38,124 nt of DNA from Nonomuraea zeae (GTDB lineage Bacteria; Actinomycetota; Actinomycetes; Streptosporangiales; Streptosporangiaceae): the NCBI RefSeq assembly GCF_005889725.1, contig NZ_VCKX01000103.1, forward strand, positions 1 through 38,124, read 5' to 3'. This document shows positions 32,638-38,124 of this stretch, piece by piece. The translations under genes were made by a program, and so were the position numbers. The notes below the pieces were generated by a model. That model had not been told where the DNA came from. It did no database searches and saw only the letters and a program-made list of their open reading frames with translations. How positions within the stretch are numbered: the first letter of the stretch is position 1; each line of letters starts with the position of its first letter.

Positions 32638-32662
32638 GGACTGTTCCTGGGGGGACACGGAG

Positions 32663-32668
32663 TAACCT
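32663..32668 (+). promoter_or_regulatory. Candidate -10 element for the thioesterase-dut operon
   Basis: TAACCT fits TAnnnT and lies 8 bases before the GTG at 32677, with no Shine-Dalgarno at working distance. A leaderless message for the thioesterase-dut operon is the simplest reading. No clear -35. Confidence 0.45.
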
Positions 32669-32676
32669 CGTCACCC

Positions 32677-33231
32677 GTGACTCGTTCATCCCTCACCACC
32701 CCGCCACCGGACGCCGCCGCGCCCGCGGTCCATCCGGGTACGCCGCCGGCGGGCACCACTCTGTCCTCCCACTACAGCCAGTGCTTCGGTTGCGGCGCCG
32801 ACCACCCGACCGGGCTGCACCTCACGGCCAGGACGCCCGACGGCGCCACCGTCGAGGCGGAGTTCACCGTGGGGGAGGCACACCAGGGGGCGCCGCGGCT
32901 CGCGCACGGCGGTGTGCTGGCCGCCGCCATGGACGAGGTCATCGGAATGTCCGTCTACCTGTTCCGCAAGCCCTATGTGACGGCTCGGCTGGAGACCGAC
33001 TATCTCCTCCCCGTTCCCGTGGGCACGACACTCCACCTGCGCGCCTGGTGCAACGGCATAGCGGGCAGGAAGGCGTACCTTGAGGCTGAGGGGCGCATCG
33101 GCGCCTCCGACGGACCGGTCGCCGTCCGCGCGGCAGCGCTGTTCATCGAGGTGAACATGGAACACTTCGCCAAGCACGGCGACCTGGCCGCCATCGCCGC
33201 AGAACACCAGGACTACGAGGTGAACCCTTGA
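32677..33231 (+). CDS. PaaI-type hotdog thioesterase
   Basis: The 184-aa protein starts at GTG 32677. After a Pro/Ala-rich 28-residue N-terminus it has YSQCFGCGADHPTGLHL, a Cys pair common in this thioesterase group, then LAHGGVLAAAMDEVIGMSVY, the hotdog helix with the HGG and Asp motif, and ARLETDYLLPVPVGTTLHL. It should hydrolyse an acyl-CoA in the cytoplasm. It is only distantly similar to the PaaI at 16642-17040. Its stop overlaps the TTG start of dut, so the two are translated together. I recall thioesterase-like genes near dut in other actinomycetes, so it is probably part of the conserved dut cluster rather than of the phenylacetate block. Confidence 0.88.
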   Translation: MTRSSLTTPPPDAAAPAVHPGTPPAGTTLSSHYSQCFGCGADHPTGLHLTARTPDGATVEAEFTVGEAHQGAPRLAHGGVLAAAMDEVIGMSVYLFRKPYVTARLETDYLLPVPVGTTLHLRAWCNGIAGRKAYLEAEGRIGASDGPVAVRAAALFIEVNMEHFAKHGDLAAIAAEHQDYEVNP

Positions 33232-33668
33232 GCAACGTGGAGGTCCTCATCCAGCGGCTCGACGCCGAGCTGCCGATGCCGTCCTACGCGCACCCGGGAG
33301 ACGCGGGCGCCGACCTCTACGCGGCCGAGGACGTCGAGCTGCTGCCGGGCGAGCGGGCGGTCATCGGCACGGGCGTGGCGATCGCCCTGCCCGATGGCTA
33401 TGCCGCGTTCGTGCACCCGCGCTCGGGGCTGGCGGCCAAGCACGGCGTCACGCTGGTCAACGCGCCCGGCACGGTGGACGCCGGCTACCGAGGTGAGATC
33501 AGGGTGACGCTGATCAATACCGACGCCAAGGAGCCGTTCCGCCTTCAGCGGGGCGAGCGCGTGGCCCAGCTCGTGATCCAGCGGGTCGAGCGGGCGGCCT
33601 TCTACGAGGTCGAACGCCTGCCGGGGTCGGTGCGCGGGGCCAACGGGTTCGGATCGACGGGACGCTGA
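33228..33668 (+). CDS. dut: dUTP diphosphatase
   Basis: The trimeric enzyme splits dUTP to dUMP and pyrophosphate, keeping uracil out of DNA and feeding thymidylate synthesis. The 146-aa protein has all five dUTPase motifs: DAGADL, HPRSGLAAK, NAPGTVDAGYRGEI, RGERVAQLVIQRV, and the C-terminal GANGFGSTG that closes over the nucleotide. The start is TTG 33228, with GAGGTG 6 bases upstream and a 4-base overlap with the thioesterase stop; no ATG or GTG fits as well. It heads the conserved DUF3710-OB-DUF3159 series. Confidence 0.96.
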   Translation: MSNVEVLIQRLDAELPMPSYAHPGDAGADLYAAEDVELLPGERAVIGTGVAIALPDGYAAFVHPRSGLAAKHGVTLVNAPGTVDAGYRGEIRVTLINTDAKEPFRLQRGERVAQLVIQRVERAAFYEVERLPGSVRGANGFGSTGR

Positions 33669-33937
33669 CCATGAGGCCACCGGCGAACGGCACTTGCACA
33701 GCGATTCGGCCGGGACACCGGCGGGATGACGCTTGTGCGGGGGCTCCTGCAGGGGATTGCCGGTGTGGTGGCCGGTCGCATGTCTGACGGGAGAGTGACC
33801 GGCGCGGCCGTCAGGTCGTGGGCCGGGCAGGGATCGAGCAAGGGGCCGCTTGCGGCCCGACGGACAGTGGGCCGCGAACCGGCGGCCCGGGAACAGCGGG
33901 CCGCGACAAGGCCCGTCGAGCAGGGAGAGTGAGGAAC
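33669..33937 (+). other. 269-bp gap between dut and DUF3710
   Basis: The stretch can be read as a 68-codon frame (33726-33932), but its composition (Gly, Ala, Arg runs) and lack of a ribosome site argue against a gene. It contains repeated GGCC-rich words (GGCCCG, GGGCCGCGA twice near 33868 and 33898). It probably carries a DUF3710 promoter or only a read-through spacer. Confidence 0.4.
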
Positions 33938-34576
33938 GTGTTCCGACGTCGTCGTCGTGAGCAGCCGGAGCAGGTGGGCGAGCAGGAGCCTGCGGCCCCC
34001 GAACGAGAGTCCGGTCCGTGGGACGCCGACGAGCCCCACCCGAACACCGACAGGATCGATCTCGGCGGCCTGCGGCTGCCGCACAACCCCGACTTCGACG
34101 TACGCCTGGCCTCCGTAGGCGACCAGCACGTCGGCGTCGTGGTCATCTACCAGGACAGCACGCTGCAGCTCCAGGCCCTGGCCGCGCCGCGCAGCTCGGG
34201 GCTCTGGGACGAGGTCAAGACCAAGATCCGCACGCAGGCGAAGGACCTGGAGGAGCGGGAAGGGCCGTTCGGCAGCGAGCTGGTCGGCGAGATCAAGGCG
34301 GAGGGCGGCCCCAGGCCGGCCCGCTACCTCGGCATCGACGGGCCGCGCTGGTTCCTGCTGGGGGTGATCTCCGGCCAGGGTGCGTTCGACGAGGCGATCT
34401 CGGCGGCGTTCGTGGAGTTCATGCAGGACGTCGTGGTCGTACGCGGCGACGAGCCGATGGCCCGTGAGGAGCCGATCCCGCTGCGGCGCCCGAACGATCA
34501 GACCGCCGAAACGGAAGAGCAGCGGCCGGGGCTCAACCCGTTCAAACGAGGACCTGAAATCAGCGAGATTCGCTGA
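33938..34576 (+). CDS. DUF3710 protein
   Basis: The 212-aa protein matches DUF3710, an actinobacterial family almost always next to dut. GTG 33938 is the start, with GAGG at 3 and GGGAGAG at about 8 bases before it. The N-terminus is basic (FRRRRREQ) then acidic and flexible to about residue 40. The core follows: RIDLGGLRLP, DFDVRLASVG, STLQLQALAAPRSSGLWDEVKTKIR, GPFGSELVGEIKAEGG, and RYLGIDGPRWFLLGVISG. The C-terminal tail is charged. No biochemical role is known to me. No signal or membrane segment is seen, so it is cytoplasmic. Confidence 0.93.
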   Translation: MFRRRRREQPEQVGEQEPAAPERESGPWDADEPHPNTDRIDLGGLRLPHNPDFDVRLASVGDQHVGVVVIYQDSTLQLQALAAPRSSGLWDEVKTKIRTQAKDLEEREGPFGSELVGEIKAEGGPRPARYLGIDGPRWFLLGVISGQGAFDEAISAAFVEFMQDVVVVRGDEPMAREEPIPLRRPNDQTAETEEQRPGLNPFKRGPEISEIR

Positions 34577-34590
34577 GGGCTGATATCACA

Positions 34591-34596
34591 TAGGCT
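34591..34596 (+). promoter_or_regulatory. Candidate -10 element for the OB-fold gene
   Basis: TAGGCT fits TAnnnT and ends 9 bases before the ATG at 34606. There is no ribosome site in the 29-bp gap after DUF3710, so a leaderless transcript starting at or near the ATG is likely. No clear -35. Confidence 0.4.
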
Positions 34597-34605
34597 TCAT
34601 TCATC

Positions 34606-34992
34606 ATGAGTACGGCAGAGCCTCCGAAACGCGGGGGATTGCGCGGGTTCTTCAGTCGGCTGGCGACAACCCAGTCCGAAATCGAGGCCCAGGAGCTACG
34701 TGAAGACGCCGACGAGGTCGGTGCGACGCCGATCGCGTCGTGTGGCGGGCGTCGGCGCTTCTGCGTTGCCGGTACGCTACGTACGGTGACATTGCGTCCA
34801 AGAGGCGGCGCCCCCGCACTGGAGGCGGAGCTGTACGACGGGTCGGATGTGATCGACCTGGTGTGGCTCGGCCGCCGTAAGATCGCGGGCATCGAGCCTG
34901 GCCGCACAGTCAAGGCTGAGGGCCTGGTCAGCATGCAGGACGGGCGCAAGGTGATGTTCAATCCGCGTTACGAGCTGCGGCCAGGGAGTTGA
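34606..34992 (+). CDS. OB-fold nucleic-acid-binding domain protein
   Basis: The 128-aa protein has a charged N-terminal helix (FFSRLATTQSEIEAQELRED), then a compact OB-fold-like part: FCVAGTLRTVTLRP, LEAELYDGSDVIDLVWLGRRKI, and PGRTVKAEGLVSMQDGRKVMFNPRYEL. It resembles small OB-fold proteins that sit between DUF3710 and DUF3159 in actinobacteria and that may bind single-stranded DNA or RNA. The start is ATG 34606. The DUF3159 gene starts 4 bp after its stop, so they are co-transcribed. No partner is known. Confidence 0.88.
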   Translation: MSTAEPPKRGGLRGFFSRLATTQSEIEAQELREDADEVGATPIASCGGRRRFCVAGTLRTVTLRPRGGAPALEAELYDGSDVIDLVWLGRRKIAGIEPGRTVKAEGLVSMQDGRKVMFNPRYELRPGS

Positions 34993-34996
34993 TCAG

Positions 34997-35668
34997 GTGA
35001 GTGCTGAGGCGGAAGAGGTCGCCCACGACACCGTGGAGGCGGCGGTGCGAGCTCAGCTCGCCAAGGCCTTCGGCGGCGTGCGCGGCATCATCGAGGCGGC
35101 GATCCCGACGATCGCGTTCACGCTGTCGTGGATCACGACCGAGGACCTGAAGACGTCGCTCTTCATCAGCGTGTCTCTGTCGGTCGTGTTGCTGCTGGTC
35201 AGGATCGTGCAGCGGTCCACGCCGCAGTTCGTGATCAACAGCCTGATCGGCATCGCGATCGGCGCGTTCTTCGCCAGCCGTACCGGTGACGCCAAGGACT
35301 ACTTCCTGCCCGGCATTCTGTGGAACGCCGGCTACATGGTGGCGATGCTGCTGTCGATCGTCACCCGGTGGCCGGTCGTCGGCTTCCTCATCGGCTCGGT
35401 CACCGGTGACCCGACCGCCTGGCACAAGGACCAGGGCATCGTGAAGCTGTGCACGCGCCTGACCTGGCTGCTCATGCTGCCGTGCGCGGTGCGGGTCGCG
35501 GTGCAGGGGCCTGTTTATCTGTTCGGCGGCGGTGACGAGGCGGTGGCGGCGCTCGGGTTCGCCAAGATCGTGATGGGCTGGCCGCTCCAGGTGGCCGCGC
35601 TCGGTGCGATGCTGTGGCTCCTCGGCCGTGGCCGCACCCCGATCAAGCCCCCGGTCGCCCCCGCCTGA
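34997..35668 (+). CDS. DUF3159 membrane protein
   Basis: The 223-aa protein has about six hydrophobic segments and matches DUF3159, an actinobacterial membrane family. The first 25 residues are acidic and cytoplasmic. IIEAAIPTIAFTLSWITTEDLK marks the start of the membrane part, and AFFASRTGDAKDYFLPGILWNAGYMVAML is the typical family block. The GTG at 34997 has GGGAG 8 bases upstream. It resembles, distantly, intracellular septation-type (YciB/IspA) membrane proteins, but I assign no function. A hairpin follows 19 bp after the stop. Confidence 0.93.
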   Translation: MSAEAEEVAHDTVEAAVRAQLAKAFGGVRGIIEAAIPTIAFTLSWITTEDLKTSLFISVSLSVVLLLVRIVQRSTPQFVINSLIGIAIGAFFASRTGDAKDYFLPGILWNAGYMVAMLLSIVTRWPVVGFLIGSVTGDPTAWHKDQGIVKLCTRLTWLLMLPCAVRVAVQGPVYLFGGGDEAVAALGFAKIVMGWPLQVAALGAMLWLLGRGRTPIKPPVAPA

Positions 35669-35686
35669 GCCTGCCCAAGCGCTCGC

Positions 35687-35706
35687 CCGAGCTTGTTTGA
35701 GCTCGG
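35687..35706. terminator. Hairpin after DUF3159
   Basis: CCGAGCT (35687-35693) pairs with AGCTCGG (35700-35706) over a TGTTTG loop. It lies between the DUF3159 stop and the convergent HAD-ATPase stop at 35842. The stem is short, so termination may be weak. The remaining 135 bp up to 35842 shows nothing clear. Confidence 0.5.
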
Positions 35707-35841
35707 CCAGCGCCGGACGTCGTCGGGGCGTCACCCATACCTGGATCCAGCGGTTCAGCGGCCGGGCCGATCTCAAGGCAGTGGCTCGGCGGCCGTGCCG
35801 GCCCGATGGTCGGGTGGCTGTGCCTGCTGGTGGTCGGTGGT

Positions 35842-37575
35842 TCAGCGGCCGTGTTGGTCGGGGTCGAAGTCGGTGGGCTCGGCGGGCAGGGTGTAGCGCT
35901 CGCCGATGAGGTCGGCCACCCGCTGCCGGCTCTCGTCCGGAGCCAGCTCGCCCTCCTGCTCCACCTCCGCCACCTCCTGCGCGAGGTCCGAGTCGCCCAG
36001 GCTGTCGCGGATCCACCGCGAGTAGTCGCCCTGCCGTAGGTGATGCAGCCAGGTGTCGTCGTCCACCCCCTCGCCCAGCTCCACGAACGTGTGCAGATTG
36101 CGCGCCCGCAGCCGCAGCCGCCCCTCGGGGCCGGTGAAATAGAAGCTCTTGTCCTTGGCCATCGTGCCCGCCGCGTACTTGCGGCGATGCCGGGTGCGTT
36201 CGATGCGGGCGGGCGCCAGCGTGAGCTGCTGGGCCGAGTCGTCGCCGACGTGCCACAGCGCCAGGTCGCCCGCGGGCGCCGGCCTCAGAGTGGGCGGCCG
36301 GTCCTGGCCGTGGGCGGTGGCGAAGGCGGCCAGCGTGTCGGCCGGCTCCTTGCCCACCGCGATCGTGCAGGTCACCAGCCGGAGCGCGTCCGGGCTCACC
36401 GCCTCGGGATGCACGGTGATCATCAGGAGCGCGCCGACGTCCCCGGCCTCGTGCAGGGGTACGTGCCGCACCTCGGCCGGCATCAGGTGGTGGGCCTCGT
36501 CGACCACGAGCCAGTGCGGGTGCCCGAGCCGGGCCCGCAGCCCCGTCAGCCGGGGCAGCAGCTCGGCGAAGTAGGCCGGGCGGTCGCGCAGCTGCAGGCC
36601 GATGAGGTTGACGACGACGCTGTGGTCCGGCTGCTCCAGGACGTGCATGACCTCCTCCACCCCAGGCACCCGGTCCGGGTCGCCGAGCACGGTGACGCCG
36701 GGGTGTTCGGCGTAGTCGCCCTCCGGGTCCACGACCACGCACTGGTAGTCGTCGCCGACGAGCCGTTCCAGCAGCGCCGTGGTCACCGTGGACTTCCCGC
36801 TGCCGGACGGCCCCGCCACCAGCAGCCCGACCCCGTACGGCGGGAGCCGTACCTCCTCCTCGTCCCGGTGGCCGAGCAGGACGTGGTGGCGCGGGACCTC
36901 CACGGCGTCCAGGTCGCCCGCCAGCAGCATCCCGGCCAGCTCGGCCACCCCCTCGCCGTTCTCCCCGTCCAGGCGCAGGTCACAGGCGTCCTTGAGCGCG
37001 GGCAGCGCGTTGGCGACGGCGGCGCCGCACTCTGCCGCGTGCAGGAACGCGTGATCGTTCTCCCCGTCGCCGACCGCGACGACGCTGTGCGGTGACAGGG
37101 ACAGGCGATCGAGGGCGGCGGCCAGGCCGGTGGCCTTGTTGACGCCGGGCGGCAGCACCATGACCGCGCCCTTGTTGTAGATGACCTGCAGCTCCAGGCC
37201 GAGATCGCGGATCGCGGCGTGCACCTGGACGTCGTGGGGCTCGCGCGTGGCGAGCACCACGTGGCCGATCCCCAGCGGGGTGACGCCCTCGTCGCGCAAT
37301 CGTTCGGCCAGCTCGGTGGGGGGCGGGTCGGCGAGGGTGTCGGTGGTGCGCTGGTGCGGGTCGTGGAGCAGGCCGCCGTTCTCGGCGACGACCAGGTCGA
37401 ACAGGCCCGGATGCGGGAAGACGGTGAGCAGGTCGTCGAGCTCGCGCCCGGTGACCAGCAGCAGCTTGATCCCGGCGCGGGAGAGCAGCTCCAGCGCCTG
37501 GATCGTCGCGTCGGGCACCTGGCCGCCTCTGGCCAGCGTCTCGTCGTAGTCACAGGCCAGGACGTTGTAACGCAT
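35842..37575 (-). CDS. HAD-IIB phosphatase fused to a HerA/VirB4-like P-loop ATPase
   Basis: The 577-aa protein starts at ATG 37575 (RBS AGGGACGAG). Residues 1 to about 225 are a HAD type IIB (Cof-like) phosphatase with all motifs intact: D9 and D11 in CDYDETLA, T42 in VTGR, K146 in GVNKATG, and GDGEND (D170, D174). Residues about 230-450 are a P-loop ATPase: Walker A GPSGSGKST (255-263), the HerA-type DPEGDY (283-288), and Walker B LVVDEAHH (356-363). Residues about 465-530 (RKYAAGTMAKDKSFYFTGPEG, LHHLRQGDYSRWIRDSLGD) form a conserved extra domain that I recall following this same pair in other bacteria, so it is a real fusion, not an artefact. It is divergent from a PadR gene. The function is unknown. 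Confidence 0.85.
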   Translation of the reverse strand: MRYNVLACDYDETLARGGQVPDATIQALELLSRAGIKLLLVTGRELDDLLTVFPHPGLFDLVVAENGGLLHDPHQRTTDTLADPPPTELAERLRDEGVTPLGIGHVVLATREPHDVQVHAAIRDLGLELQVIYNKGAVMVLPPGVNKATGLAAALDRLSLSPHSVVAVGDGENDHAFLHAAECGAAVANALPALKDACDLRLDGENGEGVAELAGMLLAGDLDAVEVPRHHVLLGHRDEEEVRLPPYGVGLLVAGPSGSGKSTVTTALLERLVGDDYQCVVVDPEGDYAEHPGVTVLGDPDRVPGVEEVMHVLEQPDHSVVVNLIGLQLRDRPAYFAELLPRLTGLRARLGHPHWLVVDEAHHLMPAEVRHVPLHEAGDVGALLMITVHPEAVSPDALRLVTCTIAVGKEPADTLAAFATAHGQDRPPTLRPAPAGDLALWHVGDDSAQQLTLAPARIERTRHRRKYAAGTMAKDKSFYFTGPEGRLRLRARNLHTFVELGEGVDDDTWLHHLRQGDYSRWIRDSLGDSDLAQEVAEVEQEGELAPDESRQRVADLIGERYTLPAEPTDFDPDQHGR

Positions 37576-37651
37576 GATCTCGTCCCTACCCGGCCCGGGG
37601 CTGCGATCCGGCACGGCGGGTGAAAGGGGGGTGAACTTTTCCCTCTTGCTC

Positions 37652-37679
37652 GATAGTCAGATAGTCGGTATATATCGAC
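37652..37679. promoter_or_regulatory. Repeats upstream of the PadR gene: direct repeat and near-palindrome
   Basis: GATAGTC occurs twice, 8 bases apart (37652-37658 and 37660-37666). It runs into GTCGGTATATATCGAC (37664-37679), a 16-bp near-palindrome with one mismatched pair. The adjoining ATATCGACATAT reaches the ATG at 37682. PadR-type repressors often bind such AT-rich dyads over their own promoter. The region is the most AT-rich in this part of the window. Confidence 0.55.
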
Positions 37680-37681
37680 AT

Positions 37682-38124
37682 ATGACAGCAAGATCGATGC
37701 AGGAGCCGACGTTTCTGATCCTTACCGCGTTGGCGGCCAAGCCTCAGCACGGCTACGGCATCATCACCGACGTCCGGCAGATCTCCGACGAGCGGGTGCG
37801 GCTGCGGGCCGGCACGCTCTACGCCGCGCTGGACCGGCTGGCGGAGGAGGGGCTGATCGAGACCGACCGGGAGGAGGTCGTGGACGGCCGGGCGCGGCGC
37901 TACTACCGGCTGACGCCTTCGGGCGAGGCCAGGCTGTCCGCCGAGGCCGAGCGGCTGCGGCACAACGCGGAGACCGCCGCGGCGCGGCTGCGCGCGCGGA
38001 CCCGCCCGGCGTTCAGCCCCAATCTGGGCGCGCAGGCGAGCTCGGCACTGGGCGCCCGGCGTGGTGCGCGGGTGGGGTCGGCGTTCGGCGTTCGGCTGCG
38101 TGCTGGAGCCGGTGGGGGCGTCGC
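37682..38124 (+). CDS. PadR family transcriptional regulator, C-terminus cut by window edge
   Basis: The frame opens at ATG 37682 (MTARSMQEPTFLILTALAAK) and runs to the window end (147 codons visible). A second in-frame ATG is five codons in. The winged helix is clear: PQHGYGIITDVRQISDERVRLRAGTLY then AALDRLAEEGLIETD and the wing RARRYYRLTPSGEARLSAEAERL, all typical of PadR. The segment after about residue 95 (Ala/Arg-rich) is open at the edge. PadR regulators usually repress a neighbouring transport or membrane gene; nothing downstream is visible. It is divergent from the HAD-ATPase gene with 106 bp between starts. Confidence 0.88.
   Translation, partial: MTARSMQEPTFLILTALAAKPQHGYGIITDVRQISDERVRLRAGTLYAALDRLAEEGLIETDREEVVDGRARRYYRLTPSGEARLSAEAERLRHNAETAAARLRARTRPAFSPNLGAQASSALGARRGARVGSAFGVRLRAGAGGGV

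Noticed and set aside
31153..32658. Minus-strand frame of about 500 codons opposite the AI-2E gene
   Set aside because: His/Asp/Gln-rich repetitive composition is the complement of membrane codons; no fold and no ribosome site.
33726..33932. 68-codon frame between dut and DUF3710
   Set aside because: No ribosome site and Gly/Ala/Arg-rich product; read instead as spacer or promoter region.

Overview
The window is one stretch of a very GC-rich chromosome with many GTG starts and several promoters that appear to make leaderless mRNAs. The gene content points to an actinomycete: SepH, a CutR/CutS pair, DUF4193, DUF3710, DUF3159, DUF4235 and coproporphyrin ferrochelatase. Streptosporangiales (Nonomuraea-like) is my best guess below phylum level, but this is an inference from style and gene content, not a search result. 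I see no tRNA, rRNA, CRISPR array, insertion sequence, integrase or phage gene. I call 36 protein genes; the first (sepH) and the last (PadR regulator) run off the window edges.

Layout. 1-5695 (minus strand): sepH (cut by the edge), a secreted S8 protease with a damaged active site, an FAD lactone oxidase, a secreted polysaccharide deacetylase and an MFS transporter. 5789-10795: a membrane-anchored lytic transglycosylase converging on ferrochelatase, then an S9 peptidase coupled to an inositol-monophosphatase-like enzyme. 10853-14682: a small protein, the cutR-cutS two-component operon, DUF4193 and a conserved hydrophobic protein. 14703-22505: a partial phenylacetate cluster. A TetR regulator, paaK and paaI diverge from paaN, a 3-hydroxyacyl-CoA dehydrogenase, a small unknown protein, an MBL-fold protein with an altered metal site and an FAD aromatic hydroxylase. 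A TetR-type palindrome lies in the divergent promoter. 22522-26809: trehalose-6-phosphate synthase, DUF4235 on the opposite strand, and valyl-tRNA synthetase. 26891-30848: an ArsR-type regulator diverging from an MFS exporter, then a large secreted DUF6351 protein. 31261-35668: an AI-2E family membrane protein with a repetitive tail, a thioesterase, dut, DUF3710, an OB-fold protein and DUF3159. 35842-38124: a HAD phosphatase fused to a HerA-like ATPase, divergent from a PadR regulator.

How the parts fit. From what I recall of Streptomyces, sepH, hemH/cpfC, the phosphatase, cutRS, DUF4193, dut, DUF3710, the OB-fold gene and DUF3159 form one conserved chromosomal neighbourhood. Here that backbone appears to be split by about 18 kb (about 14.7-32.6 kb) carrying the aromatic catabolism block, otsA, valS, a regulator/exporter pair, DUF6351 and AI-2E. 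The phenylacetate block has the activating ligase, the thioesterase, the ring-opening-aldehyde dehydrogenase homologue and a dehydrogenase, but not the PaaABCDE epoxidase, PaaG or PaaJ. It must therefore work with genes elsewhere or on a different substrate.

The least conventional items are the S8 protease lacking about 50 residues around its oxyanion hole, the MBL protein whose second zinc site is erased at three positions, the HAD-HerA fusion next to a PadR regulator, and an 11-bp inverted repeat over the valS start.
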